Of a stretch of 64,000 nt of DNA, positions 54,910-61,866 are shown one piece after another (positions within the stretch are counted from its first letter, which is position 1; each line of letters starts with the position of its first letter). The position numbers were made by a program, and so were the translations under genes. The notes under the pieces were generated by a model that was not told where the DNA came from, searched no databases, and was given only the letters and a program-made list of their open reading frames with translations. Origin of the DNA: Streptomyces sp. Tue6028 (GTDB taxonomy: Bacteria > Actinomycetota > Actinomycetes > Streptomycetales > Streptomycetaceae). The stretch is taken from contig NZ_MLCE01000015.1 in assembly GCF_002300165.1 (NCBI RefSeq), forward strand, positions 186,001 to 250,000, given 5' to 3'.

Positions 54910-56205
54910 TCAGCCCACGGAGCTGAAGGCGTCGTTCATCTTCTCGGCCGCGTCCTTCGAGGCGGCGGCCACGTCCTTCTTGCCGCTGATGACCTCCTGG
55001 AACATCGTCGGCAGGACGAGCGAGGCATCGATCTGCGCCCAGGCGGGCGAGGCCGGCACGAACTTGGCGCCCGAGGCGAGCGTCTTGACGAAGGGCTCGA
55101 CGAAGGGTTCCTCGGTCGCGACCTGCTGCCGCACGTCGGTGTAGGTGGGCAGGAAGCCCATCGCCTCGAAGAGTGCGCCCTGGGTCTTCTTGGACGCCAG
55201 CTGCTTCATCAGGTCCACCGCCAGCGTGCGGTGCGAGGTGCTCTTCAGTACGCCGATGTTGTTGCCGCCGGCGAAGGCGGGCGCCACCGAGCCGGGCTTC
55301 ACTCCGGGCAGCGGCACGACCGCGTACTTGCCCTTGACCTTCCCGGCCTCGATCGCCGCATGGCTGAAGTCGCCGCCGATGGCCATGCCCGCCTTGCCCG
55401 AGGCGAAGGCGGTCACCGTGTCGTTGCCGCCCATGCCCGCGCACTTGGCGGCGGGACAGTTCGCGGAGCCGAACAGCGAGGTGTAGGCCTTGATGCCCTT
55501 CTGGGCCTGTGCGCTGTCGATGGTGGAGGAGTACGAGCCGCCCTTGCCCTCGGCGAGTTCACCGCCGCGGGACCAGATGAACGGCATGGCGCCGTAGGTG
55601 TAGGCGCCGCCGACCGCGAGACCGTACAGGTCGGGCCTGGCCGCATGGATCTTCCGGGCGGTCTCGGCCAACTCGTCCTGCGTCTTCGGGACTTCGAGGT
55701 CGAGGTCCTTGAGGACGTCGGTGCGGTAGTAGAGGGCGCGGACGCCGACGAAGTACGGGGCGCCGTAGATCTTCCCGTCGACCGTCACGGACTGCCGGGC
55801 GGTCGGGTCGGTGTCCTTGGCCTCGCTCCAGCCGTTGAACTCCTTCGTGATGTCGGCGAGTCCGCCGTCCTTCACGTATCCGGCCGTGTCCGTGTTGCCG
55901 TACTCGATGACGTCGGGGGCGCTCTTCGGGTCGTTGAAGGCGGCCTTGACGCGCTGGGCGCGGGTCTCCACGGGGATGTACTCGACGGTGACCTCGGTGC
56001 CCTTGTGAGTCTTCTTGAAGGCGGCGACAGCCGCGTCGACGACCTTCTGCTTCGGCGCGTTGTCGACCTCCTGGAAGAGCCAGACGCGCAGGGTGCCCGT
56101 CTTCTCGTCCTTGCCGGAGGAGGAGCCGCCCGAGGTCTGGGGGGCGCAGGCGGTGGCGACGGCAAGGGCCGCGACAGCGGCGGCCGTTCGGACAGAGAGC
56201 TTCAC
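54910..56205 (-). CDS. Sugar-binding lipoprotein of ABC importer
   Basis: This 431-residue extracytoplasmic solute-binding protein (family 1) has an N-terminal lipoprotein signal with Cys in AVATACAPQ, followed by a Gly/Ser linker. The body has LRVWLFQEVDN, FAGGNNIGVLKSTSHR and AWAQIDASLVLP. The GTG at 56205 is chosen because GGAGG lies 6 bases upstream; the in-frame ATG two codons earlier touches that site. The dre-like 16-mer about 96 bases upstream suggests DasR control. Confidence 0.9.
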   Translation of the reverse strand: MKLSVRTAAAVAALAVATACAPQTSGGSSSGKDEKTGTLRVWLFQEVDNAPKQKVVDAAVAAFKKTHKGTEVTVEYIPVETRAQRVKAAFNDPKSAPDVIEYGNTDTAGYVKDGGLADITKEFNGWSEAKDTDPTARQSVTVDGKIYGAPYFVGVRALYYRTDVLKDLDLEVPKTQDELAETARKIHAARPDLYGLAVGGAYTYGAMPFIWSRGGELAEGKGGSYSSTIDSAQAQKGIKAYTSLFGSANCPAAKCAGMGGNDTVTAFASGKAGMAIGGDFSHAAIEAGKVKGKYAVVPLPGVKPGSVAPAFAGGNNIGVLKSTSHRTLAVDLMKQLASKKTQGALFEAMGFLPTYTDVRQQVATEEPFVEPFVKTLASGAKFVPASPAWAQIDASLVLPTMFQEVISGKKDVAAASKDAAEKMNDAFSSVG

Positions 56206-56300
56206 GAGCATCCTCCGATGGGGGTGCGTTGCAACATGCGCAATGACGGTTTCGCTCTGCACAACACACGGAGGCTATGGAGTACATGAACATGCCCACA

Positions 56301-56316
56301 AGAGGTCTCAACCACT
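56301..56316. promoter_or_regulatory. dre-like DasR site upstream of the sugar ABC operon
   Basis: AGAGGTCTCAACCACT matches the dre consensus at about 13 of 16 positions, counting allowed C/G. It is 96 bases upstream of the binding-protein start. The nearby GTTGCAACATGCGCAA (56227-56243) is a second partial palindrome nearer the gene and might bind another sugar regulator. Confidence 0.65.
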
Positions 56317-56339
56317 CTGTGACCACGGGACGCACTCCG

Positions 56340-56684
56340 TGCAACGCCGGCCCGCCACCGGGGCGCGCGGACACCGCGCGCCGGGCCCCTCCCCGCTGTC
56401 GCGCGCCGGGCCGGCGCATGCCGGGCTCCTCCCTCGCGCCACGCGCCACGACCTCGCCCCGCCGCGACGCGCCGGGGCCCTTCCCCGCGGCCGTCGCGCG
56501 CGCAGGGGGCTCGCCCTCCCCAGTCGTCGCGCGCAGGGGCTCGTCTTCCCGGCCGTCGCCCGCGGGGTCTCCCCTTCTCCGGCCGTCGCACACCGGACTC
56601 CTCGGCTCCACCGGACCGTGGACGCCTCCCGGCCCCGGGGCGGGCGTCACCGCGCCGCGGCGCCCCGATCCCGGGCACGACAAA
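56340..56684. other. Low-complexity GC-rich intergenic stretch
   Basis: Between the dre-like site and the DUF3039 terminator there are degenerate repeats of CGCGCCGGGxCC-like units. Frames are open on both strands, but the encoded residues are Arg/Pro/Gly/Ala filler with no ribosome site. No gene is called. Confidence 0.5.
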
Positions 56685-56715
56685 GCCGCGACACCCCGTC
56701 TCGGGGCGCCGCGGC
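56685..56715 (-). terminator. Terminator of the DUF3039 gene
   Basis: GCCGCG.C.CCCCG and CGGGG.G.CGCGGC pair with two small mismatches around a TCT loop. It lies 44 bases past the DUF3039 stop. Confidence 0.72.
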
Positions 56716-56758
56716 CTTGCTCAGCCCGCGACCTGCCGCGCCCGGGGGCGCGGCGGTG

Positions 56759-57055
56759 CTACTTCTTGTCGCCGTCCTTGCCCTTGTCGCCGCCGGCGCC
56801 CATGGACTCGTAGATCTCCTTGCACATGGGGCACACGGGGTACTTCTTCGGGTCACGGCCCGGGACCCACACCTTGCCGCAGAGGGCCACGACGGGCGTG
56901 CCGTCGAGGGCGCTCGCCATGATCTTGTCCTTCTGGACGTAGTGGGCGAAGCGCTCGTGGTCCCCGTCGCCGTGCGACACCTGCGGCGTCGGCTCCACGA
57001 GGGTCCCCGTCCCCGTGCCTCGCTGGGGCTGGGTCTCAGGCTCAAGAGTGCTCAT
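56759..57055 (-). CDS. DUF3039 protein, small zinc-binding-like
   Basis: The 98-residue protein has HERFAHYVQKDKIMASALDG, a CGKVWVPGRDPKKYPVCPMC core with C-x(16)-C-x2-C spacing, and the short tail GGDKGKDGDKK. DUF3039 is an actinobacterial family of unknown function, probably a zinc ribbon. The ATG at 57055 follows directly after an AAGG..CA ribosome region. The YqgE gene lies 29 bases upstream on the same strand. Confidence 0.85.
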   Translation of the reverse strand: MSTLEPETQPQRGTGTGTLVEPTPQVSHGDGDHERFAHYVQKDKIMASALDGTPVVALCGKVWVPGRDPKKYPVCPMCKEIYESMGAGGDKGKDGDKK

Positions 57056-57084
57056 GAGTGCAAGGGTACTGAAGCGCACGGGCA

Positions 57085-57657
57085 TCAGTTGAGCGAAGGG
57101 TCGTCCGGGTACGTCGCGACCATCGCGAGCTCGTTGCGCTGGCGCCGCAGGACCTCGCGCCACAGGCGCTCCGGCGACGGGGAGGAGACGTCGCCCGGCT
57201 CCGACTCGACCACGTACCAGGCGCCCTCGACGAGTTCGTCCTCCAACTGGCCGGGACCCCAGCCCGCGTATCCCGCGAAGATGCGCAGCGAGCCGAGGGC
57301 CGAGGCGAGCAGCTCGGGCGGGGCCTCCAGGTCCACCAGACCGATCGCGCCGTGCACGCGCCGCCAGCCCAGGGGGGCACGCTCGCCGGCCGCGCCGCCC
57401 GGGATCACCGCCACGCCGAGGGCCGAGTCCAGCGACACCGGTCCGCCCTGGAAGACGACACCGGGCTCGCCGGCCAGGTCGGCCCACGCCTCCAGGATGT
57501 CGCCGACGTCCACGGGGGTGGGCCGGTTGAGGACGACACCGAGCGAGCCCTCCTCGTCGTGGTCGAGGAGCAGCACCACCGCGCGGTCGAAGTTCGGGTC
57601 CGCCAGGGCGGGCGTGGCCACGAGCAGCCGCCCTGTGAGCGAGGACACCTCGGTCAT
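57085..57657 (-). CDS. YqgE/AlgH-family protein
   Basis: The 190-residue UPF0301 protein has LTGRLLVATPALADPNFDRAVV, GVVLNRPTP and a GGPV segment, the family's three conserved blocks; WGPGQLEDEL lies in the C-terminal part. The function is unknown; AlgH affects alginate regulation in Pseudomonas. A start at 57666 (ATG, three codons earlier) is also possible. It is followed by DUF3039 on the same strand. Confidence 0.88.
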   Translation of the reverse strand: MTEVSSLTGRLLVATPALADPNFDRAVVLLLDHDEEGSLGVVLNRPTPVDVGDILEAWADLAGEPGVVFQGGPVSLDSALGVAVIPGGAAGERAPLGWRRVHGAIGLVDLEAPPELLASALGSLRIFAGYAGWGPGQLEDELVEGAWYVVESEPGDVSSPSPERLWREVLRRQRNELAMVATYPDDPSLN

Positions 57658-57938
57658 GCCAGACATGATCCCGCATCTTCCCTCCACATGGGGAGCCAAT
57701 GCCCGTAAGGGAGTGAATGCAGCTCAGGGCGCAGAGGAGCGCCCCCCGCGCACGCCGGTTCCGGTGACCCCGTGTGCCCGATTCGGAACGGTTCGTGTTG
57801 TGGCAAAGCTATGACGGATCTGAGTGGTCCTTGGGCTTTCTGAGGGGGGGTGGGCGGCGATTACCCTAGCCTCTCGGCTCCTGCACGACGGGCCTGCCGA
57901 CCGCTCACACCTGCCCAACTCATCGGAACGCGAGATAC

Positions 57939-59279
57939 ATGACCGTCAATGACGATGTCCTGCTTGTCCACGGCGGAACCCCGCTCGAGGGCGAGATCCG
58001 TGTCCGCGGTGCGAAGAACCTCGTACCCAAGGCCATGGTCGCCGCCCTCCTGGGCAGCGCGCCGAGCCGGCTGCGCAATGTTCCCGACATCCGCGACGTG
58101 CGAGTCGTACGCGGGCTGCTCCAGCTGCACGGTGTGACGGTCCGTCCGGGAGAGGAGCCGGGCGAGCTGGTGCTCGACCCGTCTCACGTCGAGAGCGCCA
58201 ACGTCGCCGACATCGATGCCCACGCCGGTTCCTCGCGCATCCCGATCCTGTTCTGCGGCCCGCTGCTGCACCGGCTGGGTCACGCCTTCATCCCGGGCCT
58301 CGGCGGCTGCGACATCGGCGGCCGTCCGATCGACTTCCACTTCGAGGTGCTGCGGCAGTTCGGCGCGCGGATCGAGAAGCGCGCGGACGGCCAGTACCTG
58401 GAGGCTCCGCAGCGGCTGCGCGGCACCAAGATCCAGCTGCCGTATCCGTCCGTGGGCGCGACCGAGCAGGTGCTGCTGACCGCGGTGCTCGCGGAGGGCG
58501 TCACCGAGCTGTCCAACGCGGCCGTGGAGCCGGAGATCGAGGACCTCATCTGCGTACTGCAGAAGATGGGCGCGATCATCGCGATGGACACCGACCGGAC
58601 CATCCGCATCACCGGTGTCGACAGCCTCGGCGGCTACACCCACGCGGCCCTCCCGGACCGCCTGGAGGCCGCCTCGTGGGCCTCCGCGGCACTGGCGACC
58701 GAGGGCAACATCTACGTCCGCGGCGCCCAGCAGCGCTCGATGATGACCTTCCTGAACACCTACCGCAAGGTGGGTGGCGCGTTCGAGATCGACGACGAGG
58801 GCATCCGCTTCTGGCACCCGGGCAGCCAGCTCAAGTCGATCGCGCTGGAGACGGACGTCCACCCGGGCTTCCAGACCGACTGGCAGCAGCCGCTGGTCGT
58901 CGCCCTGACGCAGGCGACCGGCCTGTCCATCATCCACGAGACGGTCTACGAGTCCCGTCTCGGATTCACGTCCGCGCTCAACCAGATGGGCGCGCACATC
59001 CAGCTCTACCGCGAGTGCCTCGGCGGCTCGAACTGCCGTTTCGGCCAGCGCAACTTCCTGCACTCGGCCGTCGTTTCGGGCCCGACCCGGCTCCAGGGCG
59101 CCGACCTGGTCATCCCCGACCTGCGCGGCGGCTTCTCGTACCTCATCGCGGCGCTGGCGGCGCAGGGCACCTCCCGGGTGCACGGCATCGACCTGATCAA
59201 CCGCGGCTACGAGAACTTCATGGAGAAGCTCGTCGAGCTCGGCGCGAAGGTGGAGCTGCCGGGCAAGGCGCTCGGCTAG
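57939..59279 (+). CDS. murA: UDP-GlcNAc 1-carboxyvinyltransferase
   Basis: The 446-residue enzyme carries out the first committed step of peptidoglycan synthesis: it transfers enolpyruvate from PEP to UDP-GlcNAc. It has Lys27-Asn28 (RGAKNLVP) and the active-loop Cys124 in LGGCDIGGRPIDFH, where fosfomycin binds in other MurA enzymes. Both halves of the inverse alpha-beta barrel are present. The C-terminus ends KVELPGKALG. The ATG at 57939 is the start. It converges with hup through a shared terminator. Confidence 0.95.
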   Translation: MTVNDDVLLVHGGTPLEGEIRVRGAKNLVPKAMVAALLGSAPSRLRNVPDIRDVRVVRGLLQLHGVTVRPGEEPGELVLDPSHVESANVADIDAHAGSSRIPILFCGPLLHRLGHAFIPGLGGCDIGGRPIDFHFEVLRQFGARIEKRADGQYLEAPQRLRGTKIQLPYPSVGATEQVLLTAVLAEGVTELSNAAVEPEIEDLICVLQKMGAIIAMDTDRTIRITGVDSLGGYTHAALPDRLEAASWASAALATEGNIYVRGAQQRSMMTFLNTYRKVGGAFEIDDEGIRFWHPGSQLKSIALETDVHPGFQTDWQQPLVVALTQATGLSIIHETVYESRLGFTSALNQMGAHIQLYRECLGGSNCRFGQRNFLHSAVVSGPTRLQGADLVIPDLRGGFSYLIAALAAQGTSRVHGIDLINRGYENFMEKLVELGAKVELPGKALG

Positions 59280-59294
59280 TCACCGTCGTACGTA

Positions 59295-59340
59295 CGCCAA
59301 TGGGGCGGCCCCCGGTGAAAGGGGGGCCGCCCCATTGGCG
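59295..59340. terminator. Shared terminator between murA and hup
   Basis: A long near-perfect stem CGCCAATGGGGCGGCCCCC / GGGGGCCGCCCCATTGGCG has an 8-base loop. It starts 16 bases after murA and serves the convergent hup from the other side. Confidence 0.93.
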
Positions 59341-59389
59341 TTGCTGCGCCTCGTACGCGTCCCGTGGCGTACAGGACGTACAAGCGGGC

Positions 59390-59671
59390 TTACTTGCCCT
59401 TGGCGGCTTCCTTGAGCTTGCTGCCCGCGGAGACCTTCACGCTGTAGCCGGCCGGGATCTGGATCGGGTCGCCGGTCTGCGGGTTGCGCGCGGTGCGAGC
59501 GGCACGGTGGGTGCGCTCGAAGGTCAGGAAGCCGGGGATGGTGACCTTCTCGTCGCCCTTGGCGACGATCTCGCCGACGGTCTCGGCGAACGCGGCCAGA
59601 ACGGCGTCGGCGTCCTTGCGAGTCACCTCGGCGCGGTCGGCCAGCGCGGCCACCAGCTCACTGCGGTTCAT
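59390..59671 (-). CDS. hup: HU-family DNA-binding protein
   Basis: The 93-residue nucleoid protein starts MNRSELVAALADRA. It has FLTFERTHRAARTARNPQTG (the flexible DNA-binding arm) and the PGF turn. This is the short HU without the Lys/Ala tail (HupA in Streptomyces, in vegetative cells). The ATG at 59671 has GGAG 7 bases upstream. Two 20-bp direct repeats lie about 180-220 bases upstream. It has its own promoter region of nearly 370 bases. Confidence 0.95.
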   Translation of the reverse strand: MNRSELVAALADRAEVTRKDADAVLAAFAETVGEIVAKGDEKVTIPGFLTFERTHRAARTARNPQTGDPIQIPAGYSVKVSAGSKLKEAAKGK

Positions 59672-59850
59672 GTTCTTACTCCCGTGTTCTTCTTGCCATT
59701 GAGGCGTGCCACGCGGCGGAGCCGCATGTCGGGCACGTCTAAGCCGATGCTGCCAGGGTCCTCGTTCGGTCCCCGCACCCGGGTCCGTGGCCAGACCCTC
59801 GCGCCCGAAGACGCATCCTGCCCCCACCTGCGGCGGGAAAGCCAATCCGG

Positions 59851-59891
59851 CACCCCTGGGAGTCACACGAACACCCTTGGGAGTCACACGA
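59851..59891. repeat. 20-bp direct repeats with 21-base spacing upstream of hup
   Basis: CACCCCTGGGAGTCACACGA and CACCCTTGGGAGTCACACGA are separated by one base, giving a period of 21 bases, two helical turns. They lie about 180-220 bases upstream of the hup start, in the 59672-60039 gap. They resemble tandem binding sites for one protein on the same DNA face. Confidence 0.8.
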
Positions 59892-60039
59892 AAAGGCCTG
59901 CGAGGCCTGAACCTGGCCGCCACCTTAGGGGGCGCCCACAAGCCCGGCGTCCCGCGACGCGCCGGTGTGAGGCGGGCCGTGGCTATCGTCACAGCCCCCG
60001 GAACACCGGGCGCGGACCCGGTCGCGGGGTGCCGGGCGT

Positions 60040-61464
60040 CTACTCGGCGACGGGCGCCGTGCCCGCCGCCTTCGCGGCGTTGCGCACCGCTCCGGCGACC
60101 GCTCCCGCGACCTTGTCGTTGAAGACGCTGGGGATGATGTAGTTCGGGTTGAGCTCGTCCTCGGTCACCACGTCCGCGAGGGCGGTCGCGGCGGCCAGCA
60201 TCATCTCCGTGTTGACGGTACGCGACTGGGCGTCGAGGAGTCCGCGGAAGACGCCCGGGAACACCAGGACGTTGTTGATCTGGTTGGGGAAGTCGGAGCG
60301 TCCCGTGGCGACAACTGCCGCCGTCTGGCGGGCGATTGCCGGGTCGACCTCGGGGTCGGGGTTCGCGAGCGCGAACACGATGGCGTTGTCCGCCATGGCG
60401 GCCACGTCGTCGCCGTCGAGCACGTTCGGGGCCGAGACGCCGATGAAGACGTCGGCGCCGCGGACGGCTTCCTTCAACGTGCCGGTGAGGCCTTCGGGGT
60501 TGGTGTTGTCGGCGATCCAGCGCAGCGGCGAGTCCGTGGCGGCGTCCACCAGGTCGGTGCGGTCCGCGTGCACGACGCCGTGGATGTCGGCGACGACGGC
60601 GTTCTTCACACCGGCGGCGAGCAGCAGTTTGAGGATGGCCGTACCGGCCGCGCCGGCGCCGGACATGACGACGCGGATGTCGCCGATCGCCTTGCCCGCC
60701 ACGCGAAGTGCGTTGGTCAGGGCGGCGAGGACGACGATGGCGGTGCCGTGCTGGTCGTCGTGGAAGACCGGGATGTCGAGGGCCTCGCGCAGCCGGGCCT
60801 CGATCTCGAAGCAGCGCGGCGCGGAGATGTCCTCCAGGTTGATGCCCGCGAAGCCGGGGGCGATCGCCTTCACGATCTCGACGATCGCGTCGGTGTCCTG
60901 GGTGTCGAGGCACAGCGGCCAGGCGTCGATGCCGGCGAACCGCTTGAAGAGGGCCGCCTTGCCCTCCATGACGGGCAGCGCGGCCTTGGGACCGATGTTG
61001 CCGAGACCGAGCACGGCGGAGCCGTCCGTCACGACCGCAACGGAATTGCGCTTGATGGTGAGGCGGCGGGCGTCCTCGGGGTTCTCGGCGATCGCCATGC
61101 AGACGCGGGCCACACCCGGCGTGTAGACCATGGAGAGGTCGTCACGGTTGCGGATGGGGTGCTTGGACTGCATCTCGATCTTGCCGCCGAGGTGCATGAG
61201 GAACGTACGGTCGGAGACCTTGCCGAGGGTGACGCCCTCGATGCCGCGGAGCTTCTCGACGATCTCGTCGGCGTGGCCGGTGGACGTCGCCGCGATGGTG
61301 ACGTCGATCCGGAGCTTCTCGTGCCCCGAGGCGGTGACGTCGAGGCCGGTCACCGAGCCTCCGGAGGACTCCACGGCCGTGGTGAGCTGGGAGACCGCGG
61401 TTCCGCTCGCGGGCACCTCCAGCCGGACCGTCATCGAGTAGGAGACGCTGGGCGCCGTTGCCAT
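60040..61464 (-). CDS. NAD(P)-dependent malic enzyme with ACT domain
   Basis: The 474-residue enzyme oxidatively decarboxylates malate to pyruvate. The N-terminal ACT-type domain (about 1-85) is followed by the malic-enzyme core with [37 protein letters not shown], the metal motif [16 protein letters not shown] and the nucleotide loop [15 protein letters not shown]. It is bacterial-type (about 470 residues). Cofactor preference is not set by what I can see. It is probably monocistronic. Confidence 0.93.
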   Translation of the reverse strand: MATAPSVSYSMTVRLEVPASGTAVSQLTTAVESSGGSVTGLDVTASGHEKLRIDVTIAATSTGHADEIVEKLRGIEGVTLGKVSDRTFLMHLGGKIEMQSKHPIRNRDDLSMVYTPGVARVCMAIAENPEDARRLTIKRNSVAVVTDGSAVLGLGNIGPKAALPVMEGKAALFKRFAGIDAWPLCLDTQDTDAIVEIVKAIAPGFAGINLEDISAPRCFEIEARLREALDIPVFHDDQHGTAIVVLAALTNALRVAGKAIGDIRVVMSGAGAAGTAILKLLLAAGVKNAVVADIHGVVHADRTDLVDAATDSPLRWIADNTNPEGLTGTLKEAVRGADVFIGVSAPNVLDGDDVAAMADNAIVFALANPDPEVDPAIARQTAAVVATGRSDFPNQINNVLVFPGVFRGLLDAQSRTVNTEMMLAAATALADVVTEDELNPNYIIPSVFNDKVAGAVAGAVRNAAKAAGTAPVAE

Positions 61465-61579
61465 GGCCGACTTCCTCTGCTTTCACCGTGTACTGCGTGT
61501 ACTGCGCGGCCTTGCCGGGTCGCGTCATGCCGTCCGATCGTCGCACCTACCGTCGAGTACGCGGTAGCCGCCCCGGATT

Positions 61580-61628
61580 GCGAACGTTTTGTTCGCGACC
61601 TGCCGCACGCTTTCGGAAACTTGTTTCC
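61580..61628. promoter_or_regulatory. Two inverted repeats upstream of the malic enzyme gene
   Basis: GCGAAC-GTTTT-GTTCGC (61580-61596) and GGAAAC-TT-GTTTCC (61615-61628) lie 116-164 bases upstream of the gene. Their centres are about 33 bases apart, roughly three helical turns. They are possible regulator sites. Confidence 0.45.
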
Positions 61629-61658
61629 ACCATACGAGAAGTTACGGGCACAGCAAAG

Positions 61659-61688
61659 AGACCCACGTCACTGGATGACGTGGGCCTC
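61659..61688 (-). terminator. Terminator of the HelD-like gene
   Basis: The 9-bp perfect stem CCCACGTCA / TGACGTGGG has a 5-base loop, extended by GAG/CTC across one mismatch. It lies 180 bases past the helicase stop. Confidence 0.72.
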
Positions 61689-61866
61689 TTCGGTCGTGCT
61701 CCGTTCAGTGACACCGACCCGCCATGCTCGCCTCGCGGCAAGTGGTCGCTCGTAGCGACGAAGGTTGGGCCCGGGGGCTTGGATCGGGCCGGTGCCACAC
61801 CAAGGCTAACAAACAGATCCCGTAAGGCCATTCCCGCGCCGGAAGTTCATACGGGGTCCCGTGGGC

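Noticed and set aside
56202-56678. 158-residue minus-strand frame in the gap upstream of the sugar ABC operon
   Set aside because: It runs through the dre-like site and encodes Arg/Gly/Pro filler without coding signals.
59706-60122. 138-residue frame upstream of hup
   Set aside because: It overlaps the malic enzyme end and the direct repeats; amino-acid composition is typical of non-coding GC-rich DNA.
61547-61831. 94-residue frame between malic enzyme and the HelD-like gene
   Set aside because: It spans the terminator hairpin and the AT-rich promoter region and lacks a ribosome site and family similarity.
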